The notes under the pieces were generated by a model, which saw only the letters and a list, made by a program, of their open reading frames with translations, did not search any database and was not told the origin of the DNA. A stretch of 64,000 bases of DNA from Robbsia andropogonis (GTDB lineage: Bacteria > Pseudomonadota > Gammaproteobacteria > Burkholderiales > Burkholderiaceae), in contig NZ_LAQU01000004.1 of the NCBI RefSeq assembly GCF_000970345.1, forward strand, positions 124,001 through 188,000, given 5' to 3'. The position numbers were made by a program, and so were the translations under genes. This document shows positions 17,305 to 27,067 of this stretch, one piece after another. Each line of letters opens with the position of its first letter. Positions within the stretch are counted from its first letter, which is position 1.

Positions 17305-17314
17305 GAGCACATCA

Positions 17315-17334
17315 CCGGTATCCGCAGATACCGG
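17315..17334. terminator. hairpin between convergent genes
   Basis: Perfect 8-base stem CCGGTATC / GATACCGG with a CGCA loop, lying between the stop codons of the convergent cyclase and glycosidase genes. It lacks a U tract, so termination efficiency is uncertain. Confidence 0.4.
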
Positions 17335-17360
17335 GGGTATCGACCGTCCCTCGGGCCGTG

Positions 17361-19763
17361 CTACAGCAATGTCACCACCCGCGGCGCATCGGCAGGGGGA
17401 TCGCGGTGCAGCTCGGCAGCGGTCGCTTCCGCGCTGGTCAGCACCGACGGCACGACGCGACCGTCGATCCGCGTAAAGCGCAGTGACACCGTCTTCGTGC
17501 CAACCGCCAGATCCTGGATCGTCAATTGTTCGACGCCCGGTGGCAGCTCCGGTCGCTGAATCAGCACCTCCTCACGCGCGGCGTCGATCTCCACGCCCAG
17601 GCAGGCCTGCAACAGCATGAACGGGGTGCCACAGGCCCACGCCTGGGGCAAGCACGCCACCGGATAGGCCGTCGGCGGTTCACCATGCATCCGCGGGAAA
17701 CCGCAGAACAATTCCGGAAGCCGCAATTGGAAGCCAGTAGCCGCTTCATGCAATGTCTGCAACAACGTCACCGCGCTACGCTTGTCCCCATAGCGCGCCA
17801 TGCCCCTCGCGCACAAGGCTGTGTCGTGTGGCCACACCGAGCCGTTGTGATAGGACATGGGGTTATAGCGGGCCTGATCCCAGGCCAGGGTGCGGATGCC
17901 CCATCCATTGTCGAAGGCACTGGCGCGTAATTGCGCGGCCACCGCCTGCGCCCGGTCTTCCCGCACTAACCCAAACGCCAACAGGTGCCCTGCGTTGGAC
18001 GCACGAACGCGACACAATGCGCCATGGCCATCCACGGCGATACCGTAGAAGCGCTGTTCCTCCATCCAGAACAGCGTTTCGATCTTCTCGCGCAGGGCGG
18101 CCGCGCGCGCCGCGTAATCCGCGCCCGCGTCGTCGGCGATATCGGCATCACCCTGGTCCGCGCTCGCGCGCGTGGCCGCAAAGCGCGCCATCGTCTCCAG
18201 CGCCGCGCAGGCATAGCCCTGCACCTCGACCAGCGCGATTGGCCCATCCGGAAAACGACCATCGGCATGAAACACGGAGTCCTGGCTGTCCTTCCAGCCT
18301 TGGTTCGCCAGGCCGGAAGACTCGCCGCGCGCATACGCGAGCAAGCCGAGCGGGCTCTCATCGCACACCTGTGTGATCCACTTTGCCGCCAACGTCAGCG
18401 CCGGCCACAATTCGTCAATCAGCGCATGGTCGTTGGTGCGGGCCGCATACGCGCCGGCGAGCACGATAAACAGCGGTGTCGTGTCCACCCCGCCGTAATA
18501 ATTCGCGAACGGCACCTCGCCGGTGGCCGACATCTCGTTCTTGCGCGTCTCGTGCAGGATCTTCCCCGGCGCCGCGTCCTGGAACGACGACGTTTCCTTG
18601 GCCTGCCGCGACGCCAGGAAACGCAGTACCCCGCGCGCCAGCGATGGCTGCAGCCAGAGCATCTGCAATGCGGTCAAAATGCCGTCGCGGCCGAAAGCCG
18701 TGGAAAACCACGGTATCCCGGCGTAAGGATAGGGACCTGTCGGCAGGTCCGACGTCAACAAGTCCAAATCCGCCTTTGACCGGGCGATCCATGCATCGAA
18801 TAGCGTATTGCTGCTGCGCACGATGGCGCACTGATGGCGGCGATTGCGCATGGTCCGATGCGCCTCGACCAGCGCGTCTCGAAAGGCGCGACGCCCACGG
18901 TGTGGATGATGATGTGCCGCGGTCGCCAAAGCCTGCGTGACACGTGACACGCCCGTCGGCGCCGGCACGACATTCCCGCCGATCGTCGCCGCCCGCGTGA
19001 CGTCACTGCCCACCGGGCGCATCGCTACGTCCACCGTCAGATACAGCGTGGTACAGCGATGCGGCTGCAACTCGATCAGGTAGTCTGCGCGATCCGCGCA
19101 CAATGTCCGCGGGGCCGGCGAAAACATCAGTCGCACGGTCCGTTCGACGTTATCGCGGCCCGCGTAGTGCAATGTGACCACATCCGTCTCTACCTTCGGC
19201 GCGGACTGGGTACCGCGCTGAGCGCGGAGTCGGCCCCGCACCTCGAACATGTCCTTGAAATCGGCCCCGAACGCGATCGACAGCGGCACGGCTACTGGCC
19301 CGCTACCGAAATGCGAGAGCGCGATGGCCTCATGCACGCCGCAGGGCGTCAATACCCGCATGCGCTTGATGTGCACCACCCCCTTCGCCACGCGCTCGTC
19401 ACCCAAGCCAGGGAGCGGCACGTTCGTCAAATGGGATGTAAAGACGGTATTGCCGTGATTGACGTTGCCCGAAAGCAACGCCGGTATTTCGTCCGCGACC
19501 GTCAAACTGAGCCGCGACAGCACCCGCATGTCGTCGACAAACAAGCCATCCTCGCCCCCTCCGATATCACCAAAAACATCGTTGACGATAAACGTGTCGT
19601 CCGACTTGAGAACAAAACGTGTGCCCAGTTGCGACCCGGACGGCCCGGTCTTCTCGACCGGGGCCTCTCCTTGTCCGGTGGTGCTAGAGCCGGCGGATAG
19701 GGCCGGAGCGTCGTCCTGCGGCGGCGACTCGGGCAAGGCGGAAGGAAAAGTGCGGTCGGTCAT
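17361..19763 (-). CDS. glycogen-debranching-enzyme-like glycosidase (amylo-alpha-1,6-glucosidase family)
   Basis: 800 residues. After a 45-residue disordered start comes the N-terminal beta-sandwich domain of bacterial GDE-like proteins (FVLKSDDTFIVNDVFGDI, LFVDDMRVLSRLSL), then an alpha/alpha-toroid with YAGIPWFSTAFGRDGILTALQM, WKDSQDSVFHADG and YNPMSYHNGSVWPHDTALCARG. The acidic residues in FGRDG and in WKDSQD are candidates for catalysis. Family members trim alpha-1,6 branches of glucans or hydrolyse related glucosides. It has no glg neighbours here; a GH15 hydrolase lies 20 kb away at 38950. No signal peptide, so cytoplasmic. Confidence 0.85.
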   Translation of the reverse strand: MTDRTFPSALPESPPQDDAPALSAGSSTTGQGEAPVEKTGPSGSQLGTRFVLKSDDTFIVNDVFGDIGGGEDGLFVDDMRVLSRLSLTVADEIPALLSGNVNHGNTVFTSHLTNVPLPGLGDERVAKGVVHIKRMRVLTPCGVHEAIALSHFGSGPVAVPLSIAFGADFKDMFEVRGRLRAQRGTQSAPKVETDVVTLHYAGRDNVERTVRLMFSPAPRTLCADRADYLIELQPHRCTTLYLTVDVAMRPVGSDVTRAATIGGNVVPAPTGVSRVTQALATAAHHHPHRGRRAFRDALVEAHRTMRNRRHQCAIVRSSNTLFDAWIARSKADLDLLTSDLPTGPYPYAGIPWFSTAFGRDGILTALQMLWLQPSLARGVLRFLASRQAKETSSFQDAAPGKILHETRKNEMSATGEVPFANYYGGVDTTPLFIVLAGAYAARTNDHALIDELWPALTLAAKWITQVCDESPLGLLAYARGESSGLANQGWKDSQDSVFHADGRFPDGPIALVEVQGYACAALETMARFAATRASADQGDADIADDAGADYAARAAALREKIETLFWMEEQRFYGIAVDGHGALCRVRASNAGHLLAFGLVREDRAQAVAAQLRASAFDNGWGIRTLAWDQARYNPMSYHNGSVWPHDTALCARGMARYGDKRSAVTLLQTLHEAATGFQLRLPELFCGFPRMHGEPPTAYPVACLPQAWACGTPFMLLQACLGVEIDAAREEVLIQRPELPPGVEQLTIQDLAVGTKTVSLRFTRIDGRVVPSVLTSAEATAAELHRDPPADAPRVVTLL

Positions 19764-20110
19764 ACAAGATCACTCCTGCGAAGCGGGTATCAATCTGGCC
19801 TGTGGCGTGGCGACGCGCGGCCCGGTGGCAGGCGCAAACAGACGTCGAAAGACGCGCACCGAGTAACTTGCGCCGCGGGTTTCGCCACGACATGTCCGAT
19901 AGCGGACCTGCCATGACCCGACGGTATCACCAGCGATGCTTTTTGTCAGGGCGCTCCAACGCACTACAATGGCGCGGGCGACTTCACGCCACGCCGCGGG
20001 CAGATATCCGTGACCTAGGTGTGGCAATGTGCGCATTTTCGAGAAAATCGGCCGGGCTGACGGCAACGGCAGGCACGGCACGCTCCAACCAGACACGAAG
20101 AGGCATTCAG
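19764..20110. other. divergent intergenic region with a promoter
   Basis: About 350 bases between the glycosidase and the solute-binding protein. The binding-protein frame is open across it by chance. It holds a sigma70-like promoter for the rightward gene; no leftward promoter stands out. Confidence 0.4.
19943..19970 (+). promoter_or_regulatory. sigma70-type promoter for the solute-binding protein gene
   Basis: TTGTCA at 19943-19948, 16-base spacer, TACAAT at 19965-19970, about 140 bases before the ATG at 20111. Four to five matches in each hexamer. Confidence 0.5.
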
Positions 20111-20971
20111 ATGGTGACACGCAGGCGATGTATTTCGGGACTCGGCGCGGCGGCGGCAATAGCGGCTACGGGCGCAGGCGCGCTATTGCCGCAAGCCGCA
20201 TGGGCGCAAGGCGCGGCCGGCGAAACATCGCTCGCGCGGGTCAAGCGCACCGGGGTGCTGCGGACCGGGTTCATCGCAGGTGCATCGCCCTATTTCGTCA
20301 AGTCGGTCGCCACCGGGGAGTGGCAGGGCTTCTGCGTCGATTTCGCGAAGCAACTGGCGCAATCGCTCGGTGTGAAACTGCAAGTCGTGGAGACCACCTG
20401 GGGCAATTCGGTGCTGGACCTTCAATCGAACAAGATCGATTGCATGTTCGGCCTCGCGCCCACTGAACAACGAATGAGGACGGTTGGCTTCACGGAGCCG
20501 TTATTTCGTAATACGTTCACGCTGGTGGCACGCAAGGGCTTCGATCCGAAGAGCTGGGATGACGTCAACAAGCCAGGCGTCAAGCTGTCCGTGGACGTGG
20601 GCTCGAACCAGGATACGTTCGCGACCGATAATTTGAAAAAAGCATCCATCCGTCGCTTCGAGACGTCAGGAGACGCGACCTTGGCGTTGCAGACCGGGCA
20701 AGTCGACGCACAAGTGCTTGTGGTGCTGTTGGCGACCAATGTACTGGCGAAGGCGCCGACCATCGGTCACCTGGTGATTCCGCAGCCGGCCAGCGGCGCG
20801 CCAACGTCTATCGGGGTGCAAAAGGAAACCGATCCAGGCCTGACGAACGTCATCAATGCCTGGCTGGCGAAAGCACATGCAAGCGGCGATATTCGCAAGA
20901 CGATCCTCGCCAACATGCAAAAACTGGCCAATATCGCGCCAGATTCTTTCCCGAAGGAAGTGTCGTTCTGA
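20111..20971 (+). CDS. amino-acid ABC transporter periplasmic solute-binding protein (family 3)
   Basis: 286 residues from the ATG at 20111, which is preceded by AGAGG and begins a signal peptide (TRRRCISGLG, hydrophobic stretch, cleavage near AWAQG); the RRRC start is Tat-like. The mature protein has the family 3 layout: VKRTGVLRTGFI, WQGFCVDFAKQLAQSLG, FGLAPTEQRMRTVGFTEPLF, and VDVGSNQDTFATDNL. It binds a polar amino acid or related compound in the periplasm and delivers it to the permease encoded 120 bases downstream. No ATPase gene follows, so the pair must borrow one or have it elsewhere. Confidence 0.9.
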   Translation: MVTRRRCISGLGAAAAIAATGAGALLPQAAWAQGAAGETSLARVKRTGVLRTGFIAGASPYFVKSVATGEWQGFCVDFAKQLAQSLGVKLQVVETTWGNSVLDLQSNKIDCMFGLAPTEQRMRTVGFTEPLFRNTFTLVARKGFDPKSWDDVNKPGVKLSVDVGSNQDTFATDNLKKASIRRFETSGDATLALQTGQVDAQVLVVLLATNVLAKAPTIGHLVIPQPASGAPTSIGVQKETDPGLTNVINAWLAKAHASGDIRKTILANMQKLANIAPDSFPKEVSF

Positions 20972-21090
20972 CGGTTGCTTGACGCGTGCATTCGAGGTCT
21001 GGCGACTGATGCGCGCGAATTTTCGCTGTCCCGTCTTGGGCGCGGGAGGCACCGCCCCTGCCCCCATCCGGTTGTCGCGTAGGAGTTGTC

Positions 21091-21756
21091 GTGTATCACT
21101 GGGATTTCGGGTCCATTTGGATCTATCGCTGGCTGCTGGCCCAAGGACTGCTGTACACGGTCCTGTTCACCCTCGTCTGCGTCGTGTTGGGTTTCGCCGC
21201 CGGCGTGCTGTCGGGGATGGGTCGCCGCTCGAAATGGAAATGCATCGCCTGGCCGATGCACGCGTACGTCGAACTGTTTCGCTGCACGCCGCTACTGGTG
21301 CAGTTGATCTGGTTCTACTACGCGCTTCCCATTCTGACCGGCATCGCGATGACGCCATCGATGGCGTCAGTACTCGCGTTGTCGCTTTACGGTGGCGCGT
21401 TTTATTCCGAGATCGTCCGCGGCGGTATCAATTCACTGGATCGTGGCCAGACCGAAGCGGGCCAGGTGCTCGGCATGAGCCATTGGCAACTGATGTGGCA
21501 TATCATCCTGCCGCAAGCGTTCAAACGCATGCTGCCGCCGCTGATGAGCCAATCCATCATGCAGTTGAAGAACACTTCGCTGCTATCGGTACTGGCCGTA
21601 CCGGACCTGCTGTACCAAGGGCAGTCGGCCGCGCACGATTCCTACCGACCGTTGGAAATCTATACCATCGTCGCGATCTGCTATTTCGTCGTGCTGTTCC
21701 CGGCCACGTTGCTGGTGCGCGTACTCGAAATCCGGCTGGCACGGCGCGGTCGCTGA
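21091..21756 (+). CDS. amino-acid ABC transporter permease (HisM/GlnP type)
   Basis: 221 residues starting at a GTG (21091) with AGGAG six bases upstream. Five hydrophobic helices are visible, and the cytoplasmic EAA loop reads EAGQVLGMSHWQLMWHIILPQAFKRMLPP, the ATPase-docking motif. The early segment VELFRCTPLLVQLIWFYYALP is the typical polar amino-acid permease signature. It presumably forms a homodimer working with the binding protein at 20111. The expected second permease and ATP-binding gene are absent; the next gene is an unrelated membrane protein. Confidence 0.9.
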   Translation: MYHWDFGSIWIYRWLLAQGLLYTVLFTLVCVVLGFAAGVLSGMGRRSKWKCIAWPMHAYVELFRCTPLLVQLIWFYYALPILTGIAMTPSMASVLALSLYGGAFYSEIVRGGINSLDRGQTEAGQVLGMSHWQLMWHIILPQAFKRMLPPLMSQSIMQLKNTSLLSVLAVPDLLYQGQSAAHDSYRPLEIYTIVAICYFVVLFPATLLVRVLEIRLARRGR

Positions 21757-22100
21757 ACGGCTCATGATCAGGCGACAAGCCAAGGGGCCTGCTGTCTCAA
21801 AAATGTTGCAATCGGACCGCCACGCCGCGATGATTACGCACTATTTCTAACAATTCGCGGCGATTGTCCCTACTTTCCCTGATTTCCGGAGCATCAACCG
21901 CGACATCGTACTATCCTGTCCTCTCGGCCTGCACTGATCCTTGTGGGACATCGCCGGATTGCAATCTTGAAATCTCGGCTGACGCGAAGTAGGGCAACGC
22001 GACACGGGTACATCCCGTTTTGCCTTCCAATTCCTTTCATTGTCTTTCAAGCGCCACTTGTGCTTGTGCCGAGGCTCCTGTACTTCCCGTGACATTGCGC
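21757..22100. other. intergenic region, nothing firm
   Basis: About 340 bases between the permease and the DUF4118-like gene. I see no protein gene, convincing terminator or promoter. Confidence 0.35.
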
Positions 22101-22877
22101 ATGACCACGTCTTCGATCAAAAATGCCCGGCGCTGGGCGCCCGGTGGCAAGCGCGGCTGGTTTTTCGCCGCCATCGCCGTTATCGTGGCGACCGGCGTCC
22201 GGCTGTCGCTGCAACCACTGCTTGGTCCGGCGCGCCCGGATTTCGCGTTCTATATCGCCGCTGCGATCATCGAGTATTACTTCGGTCTTTGGCCCGCCAT
22301 CGCGGTAATGACCACCGGCTTCGTCATTACGGACGTCATGTTCGTGCCGCCGTACGGCCAAATTCAGCAAATCGACAGAAACGACATCATCCTCGGCATC
22401 AGCTATCCATTGCTGGGGACGGTGATCATCGGGCTGATCGAGCGGCTACGGCGCGGCCAATATCATTCCGAGATGGTTGCCGCGGTGGCGCGCTGTCGTT
22501 ACGAGATGCTGCTGCGTGCGGACAATGACCGTCTGCTGGCGCGGCGCGATGCCGGCGAAACGCATCGGCTGCTACGAATGCTTACCGAGAAAAACGACAA
22601 GCTCGTGTTCATTCAGGTCACGACACCGGATCAGATGCCCGGCGCAGCGGCGGCCATGCAGCCATGCGCGCGCTTTGACGACGTGCATCCTGACGACATC
22701 GCCCGACTGGGCAACCTGCCGACGCTCGGCGCGCAGAAAGTGCGACTACGCCGCGCGGCGACGCAGGAGGACCTAGCCCCTGATGGCACCGCCGCGCCAG
22801 CCGACCTTGTCGATGCGATTTGCGAGCGGTATACCACCCCGAACGGGCAATTTCTGATCTTGCGCCTGGAGGGCTGA
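22101..22877 (+). CDS. DUF4118-like membrane protein (KdpD-type transmembrane module)
   Basis: 258 residues from the ATG at 22101; the open frame extends 27 codons upstream with non-conserved residues. Four closely spaced hydrophobic segments (about 18-37, 45-65, 65-85, 95-115) including ARPDFAFYIAAAIIEYYFGLWPAIAVMTTGFVITDVMFVPPYG match the four-helix DUF4118 module found in KdpD and other sensor kinases. The C-terminal 140 residues are soluble, start with a helix likely to be a coiled coil, and contain no histidine kinase or GGDEF motif. It may be a sensor stripped of its output domain or a partner of another regulator. The stop is three bases before the next gene's ATG. Confidence 0.65.
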   Translation: MTTSSIKNARRWAPGGKRGWFFAAIAVIVATGVRLSLQPLLGPARPDFAFYIAAAIIEYYFGLWPAIAVMTTGFVITDVMFVPPYGQIQQIDRNDIILGISYPLLGTVIIGLIERLRRGQYHSEMVAAVARCRYEMLLRADNDRLLARRDAGETHRLLRMLTEKNDKLVFIQVTTPDQMPGAAAAMQPCARFDDVHPDDIARLGNLPTLGAQKVRLRRAATQEDLAPDGTAAPADLVDAICERYTTPNGQFLILRLEG

Positions 22878-22880
22878 GTC

Positions 22881-23783
22881 ATGACCGGTGCTTCCATTCG
22901 TGCGGCCAAGCACACCATTGCGCCCATCCAATATACCGGCGACGGTCACGGCGTGTTGCTGTTGCACGGGCTGTCGAGCTCGCCGCTGGAAATGCGCTTT
23001 CTTGCCCGTGCATTGCATCGGGAAGGCTTCACCGTTGACGTGCCCGTCCTCGACGGCTACAGCCTGGACCCGGATGCCCCTACGCTGCAGCGGTGGATCG
23101 ATGCCGCCACGCAAGCCTACGATGCGCTGGCTGCCCGCTGCGAGCGCGTATCCGTCTGCGGGCTCTCGATGGGCGCCACGTTGTCACTTGCATTGTTGCA
23201 TGCGCGTCCCCAGGCGCAGGCACTTGCCTTGCTGTCCACGACGATTCACTACGACGGCTGGGCCATTCCCTGGTATCGCTTCCTCCTCGATTGGGCCTAT
23301 CACACGCCGTTGCGTCATCTTTGGCGCTATCGTGAGAGTGAACCGTTCGGGTTGAAGAACGAGGCGCTGCGGACGAAAGTCGCGCGAGCGATGGAAAGCG
23401 GGCAGCTCAGCGAGGTGGGGCCCGCCACGATTTCGATGCCGGCGTTGCATACGGCGAACCAACTGGCGCGACATGTAAAGCGTGTGCTGCCGACGATCGA
23501 GCGCGATTGCCTGGTCGTGCACGCGATCGACGACGAGACGGCCAGCCCGAAGAATGCGCAAATGGTGACGGCCTCGATACGCTCGGCATTTCAGCGAATG
23601 ATTTTTCTCGACGATTCCTACCATATGGTCACCGTCGACAACGAACGCGAGATCGTTGCTCGTGAAATCGTTGTATTTCTGCGCGAGAGCGAAGCGGCGT
23701 CACGGGCCGGCGGCACGAACGCCGCCGTGGTATCGAAGGCATTGGCGCGACGCTTGCGGCAATTGGCATCCATCGGGAAATAG
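22881..23783 (+). CDS. alpha/beta-hydrolase, carboxylesterase/monoacylglycerol-lipase type
   Basis: 300 residues. VLLLHGLSSSPLEMRFLARAL holds the oxyanion strand, VCGLSMGATLSLALL the G-L-S-M-G nucleophile elbow, VVHAIDDETASP the catalytic Asp, and DDSYHMVTVD the catalytic His. The pattern matches Est30-like carboxylesterases that cleave short-chain esters or monoacylglycerols in the cytoplasm. It is in a tight pair with the DUF4118-like gene upstream (three-base gap). A 30-residue tail rich in Ala and Arg follows the catalytic His. Confidence 0.88.
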   Translation: MTGASIRAAKHTIAPIQYTGDGHGVLLLHGLSSSPLEMRFLARALHREGFTVDVPVLDGYSLDPDAPTLQRWIDAATQAYDALAARCERVSVCGLSMGATLSLALLHARPQAQALALLSTTIHYDGWAIPWYRFLLDWAYHTPLRHLWRYRESEPFGLKNEALRTKVARAMESGQLSEVGPATISMPALHTANQLARHVKRVLPTIERDCLVVHAIDDETASPKNAQMVTASIRSAFQRMIFLDDSYHMVTVDNEREIVAREIVVFLRESEAASRAGGTNAAVVSKALARRLRQLASIGK

Positions 23784-23919
23784 CGGGCGGTTCGGGGAAT
23801 CTGCTACCCTTGCGGCCTTGAGGTGTGCGGACAGCGCGGCGTGTGCTGCCATCGTGGCCACCGCCGCCCTTTGCCGCAGCCGTCGCGGCGCCTCGCCGCC
23901 CGTCCGAGAATCGACCATC

Positions 23920-25377
23920 ATGACCGCCCCCGTCCCGCCCGTCACCACCGACCTTTCGGCCACGCCCGTCGACACCCTGGCCGCTGTTCCGGCGGCCCTG
24001 CGTTTCGATACGCTGCCACTCTCCGCCTCGATGCGCGAAAATCTGGCGCGAATGGGTTATCACGCCATGACGCCCATTCAGGCGCAAAGCTTGCCGCTGA
24101 CACTGGCCGGGCATGACCTGATCGCGCAGGCGCAGACCGGCAGCGGCAAGACCGCCGCCTTTGCGCTTGCCCTGCTCGCGCACCTGGAGACCCGCTACAT
24201 GAGCGATCCACAGGCGCTGGTGCTCTGTCCCACGCGGGAACTCGCCGATCAAGTCGCTCAGGAAATCCGGCGTCTGGCGCGAGCGGAAGAAAATATCAAG
24301 GTGCTGACGCTGTGTGGCGGCGTGACGATGCGGCCGCAGATGGCCAGCCTCGAACACGGCGCGCACATCGTCGTGGGAACGCCGGGCCGGATCATCGATC
24401 ATCTGGCACGCGGCTCGCTCAGAGTGGATTCGTTGCGCACGCTGGTACTGGATGAAGCCGACCGGATGCTCGACATGGGCTTCTACGACGACATCGCCGG
24501 CATTGCACAGCAGTGTCCGGCGAAACGCCAGACACTGCTGTTTTCCGCGACCTATCCTGAAGGCATCGGCAAGCTGAGCCGCCAGTTTCTGCGCGATCCG
24601 CGTGAAATCAAGATCGATGCCCCGCATGCACCAACGAAGATCCGCCAGCGCTATATCGAGATCGATGCCGACTCGCGTCTTCCCGCCATCGCGCAAGTGC
24701 TGATGCATTTCCGTCCGGTCAGTGCGATTGCCTTTTGCAACACCAAGCGGCGCTGTACCGAGGTGGTCGAGTATCTCCGCGGCACAGGCCTGGAAGCGAT
24801 GGCGTTGCACGGCGACCTGGAGCAGCGGGATCGGGATCAGGTATTGATCCAGTTCTCGAATCGGAGTTGCACGGTGCTAGTGGCAACCGACGTCGCCGCG
24901 CGCGGACTGGATGTCGCGGATCTGGAATTGGTGATCAATGTCGACGTGACGCCGGACCCGGAAATACACGTCCACCGCATTGGCCGGACCGGACGCGCGG
25001 ACCAGCAAGGAACTGCCGTGACGTTGGCCGCCGGTGAGGAGATCGCGCGCGTGGCCGCGATCGAGCGGCAAAGCGGTCAGGATGCGAAATGGGAAACGCT
25101 GGACCAGCTGCCCGCCGATAATTCGACCCGCCTCCTGCCGCCGATGGCGACGCTGCAGATTCTGGGCGGACGCAAGGAAAAGATCAGGCCCGGTGACGTG
25201 CTGGGCGCATTGACGAAGGACGCGGGTTTCGCCGGCGACCAGATCGGCAAGATCAACGTCACCGAGTTCTCGACCTATGTCGCCGTAGGCCGGGACATCG
25301 CCAAGGAGGCCGCAAAGCGGCTGAATGCCGGCACGATCAAAGGCAAGACCGTGCGCGTCAGATTGTTGCGCGACTGA
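23920..25377 (+). CDS. dbpA: ATP-dependent RNA helicase DbpA
   Basis: 485 residues from the ATG at 23920; the longer open frame upstream runs through the end of the esterase gene and is rejected. DEAD-box motifs in order: Q motif region with TPIQAQSLPL, AQTGSGKTAAF (motif I), PTRELADQ (Ia), TPGRIIDHL (Ib), LDEADRMLDMG (II), SATYP (III), VATDVAARGLD (V), HRIGRTGR (VI). The C-terminal 75 residues (LQILGGRKEKIRPGDVLGAL to GKTVRVRLL) are the DbpA RNA-binding domain that recognises hairpin 92 of 23S rRNA. It assists late 50S ribosome assembly. A strong terminator follows. Confidence 0.95.
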   Translation: MTAPVPPVTTDLSATPVDTLAAVPAALRFDTLPLSASMRENLARMGYHAMTPIQAQSLPLTLAGHDLIAQAQTGSGKTAAFALALLAHLETRYMSDPQALVLCPTRELADQVAQEIRRLARAEENIKVLTLCGGVTMRPQMASLEHGAHIVVGTPGRIIDHLARGSLRVDSLRTLVLDEADRMLDMGFYDDIAGIAQQCPAKRQTLLFSATYPEGIGKLSRQFLRDPREIKIDAPHAPTKIRQRYIEIDADSRLPAIAQVLMHFRPVSAIAFCNTKRRCTEVVEYLRGTGLEAMALHGDLEQRDRDQVLIQFSNRSCTVLVATDVAARGLDVADLELVINVDVTPDPEIHVHRIGRTGRADQQGTAVTLAAGEEIARVAAIERQSGQDAKWETLDQLPADNSTRLLPPMATLQILGGRKEKIRPGDVLGALTKDAGFAGDQIGKINVTEFSTYVAVGRDIAKEAAKRLNAGTIKGKTVRVRLLRD

Positions 25378-25409
25378 ATCGTCGACAACACCGAACCTGC
25401 CACGCAGGC

Positions 25410-25446
25410 AAAACGGGCCGAAAGCAGCATCCGTTCGGCCCGTTTT
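25410..25446. terminator. bidirectional rho-independent terminator
   Basis: 13-base perfect stem AAAACGGGCCGAA / TTCGGCCCGTTTT with an 11-base loop. It gives a U-run on either strand, serving both dbpA and the convergent peroxidase gene. Confidence 0.9.
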
Positions 25447-25502
25447 CATTCATGCGAAGGTACCGGCACCGATCGCCCCGGCATCAAGCGCTGCCCGCTC
25501 CG

Positions 25503-27062
25503 TTACTTCGCGGCCTGCTCCGGTTGATAGCCATCGTTCAGCGTCCCGAGGAAGGCGATCACATCCTTGATCTCGCCGTCATTCAGCGCCGGCGCATCGC
25601 CGTGCTTGCGATCGAACGGCGCGTCGGCCACATCGACATTCTTCTTGTATCTGGCGGGCAAGTCGTTATACACGTCCAACTTGCCATTCTTGCCCTTTGG
25701 ATACCAGCGCGCGGGATCGGTCTCGCGCTGTACATAGAAGTGCATTACATCGTCAATGGAATGGAACACGCCGTTGTGGAAAAAGACCTTCCTGGATAAC
25801 ACATTGCGCAACGTCGGCGTCTTGAAGAGACCACAGTAGGCATCCACATGCGTATAGTCCTTGCGAACCGGACCGCACAAACCAAGGTCGTAGTAATGCG
25901 GATTCCGGTTAGCCGCGATTTCCATGTTACGCGGCGCACCGAATGCCTCGAACTGAAAATCCGTGAAAACCGGCGGGAACTTACCGTCCACCGATGGCTT
26001 GTCGATATGGCATGACGAGCAATTTCCCTTGTTCGGATCTTCAAATAGCTTCAGCCCGCGCATCTCCTGCTCGGATAACGTGGCCTTGCCGGCCAGGTAG
26101 TAGTCGTACTTGCTGTCGTATGGATGGAAACTCGGGTCTTCCAATTGATATCGCGTCAATGCAAACAATGCTTCGCTGATGGCAAGATGTTCATCATCGA
26201 AGATACGGTCGCCGAATAATTGCTTGAACTTGGCCGCATACGGCAAGTCACGCAGCTTGCTGACCACTTCCGAGGCATTCTTGTTTGCCATCTCATGGGG
26301 ATCGAGCAGGGGACCGGTGGCTTGATCCTGGAACGTATCGATGCGACCGTCCCAGTCGAAGCCCCCCTGCGGCACATTGTTCGCTGCCGCCTGCTGTGCC
26401 GCCGCCGCAGCGCCAGTCGGGTTCCCCCCCTTCGCCACCGACGCCACCTTGACGTCGCTCACCGGCGCGGCCGGTGCAGCCGTGGCGACATCGGTATCAG
26501 GCACGGAACTGTTCGGTCCGATCGTGAAATCCGGATTGTGTTCGAGATACTTCAAGGAGGGCACCGCGCGGGCACCCTGCTTTTGCATATCGAGACCACC
26601 CAGCTGGACGGCAAGGCCATTCGGCGGTCCATAGGCATGCGACGGATCATGGCAAGAGGCACAGGCCATCTTGCCCGACCCGGACAGCGACTTCTCAAAG
26701 AACAACTGCTTGCCCAACTGCGCCATGGCGCTGAGCGGGACCGGGTGATCCCGCCAAGGCGCCGCGTCGTATGGCACGCTTGCGCCCTTGGCAGGCGCCG
26801 CAGCGCGCAGTACCGCATCCGGCGCCACGGACGGCGCGGCCGAATCGCCGGTCGACGGCTTGGATGCGGAGGGCGCGGCGGCCTGCGTGTTCGATGTCAC
26901 GTCGGACGAGACCGACGAGGGTGCCGCGGCACGAACAGCCGATTGCGGCGCCGCGTTGCCGCCATCATGTTGTTGCCCACAGGCCGCCAGCAGGACGCTC
27001 ACAAGTAGCGATTGCATGGCGCCCAGGGTGACGGCGATGCGCCGCCGAGCAAGAATCATCAT
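25503..27062 (-). CDS. di-haem cytochrome c peroxidase/MauG-family lipoprotein
   Basis: 519 residues from the ATG at 27062 (the next codon is also ATG). The start encodes a lipoprotein signal with a lipobox (LLAAC). An Ala/Ser/Pro/Thr-rich linker of about 80 residues follows, then two c-type haem sites, CASCHDPSHAYG and CSSCHIDKPSVDG. The overall order matches bacterial di-haem peroxidases, which reduce H2O2 using periplasmic electron donors; MauG relatives instead modify proteins. An additional Ala-rich insert lies between the haem sites. It starts five bases after the upstream phosphoesterase gene, indicating a two-gene operon of exported proteins. Confidence 0.88.
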   Translation of the reverse strand: MMILARRRIAVTLGAMQSLLVSVLLAACGQQHDGGNAAPQSAVRAAAPSSVSSDVTSNTQAAAPSASKPSTGDSAAPSVAPDAVLRAAAPAKGASVPYDAAPWRDHPVPLSAMAQLGKQLFFEKSLSGSGKMACASCHDPSHAYGPPNGLAVQLGGLDMQKQGARAVPSLKYLEHNPDFTIGPNSSVPDTDVATAAPAAPVSDVKVASVAKGGNPTGAAAAAQQAAANNVPQGGFDWDGRIDTFQDQATGPLLDPHEMANKNASEVVSKLRDLPYAAKFKQLFGDRIFDDEHLAISEALFALTRYQLEDPSFHPYDSKYDYYLAGKATLSEQEMRGLKLFEDPNKGNCSSCHIDKPSVDGKFPPVFTDFQFEAFGAPRNMEIAANRNPHYYDLGLCGPVRKDYTHVDAYCGLFKTPTLRNVLSRKVFFHNGVFHSIDDVMHFYVQRETDPARWYPKGKNGKLDVYNDLPARYKKNVDVADAPFDRKHGDAPALNDGEIKDVIAFLGTLNDGYQPEQAAK

Positions 27063-27067
27063 TGTTG

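Noticed and set aside
23629-24810. Long open frame (about 390 codons) antisense to dbpA
   Set aside because: Composition is that of a mirror frame and the sense strand holds all DEAD-box motifs.
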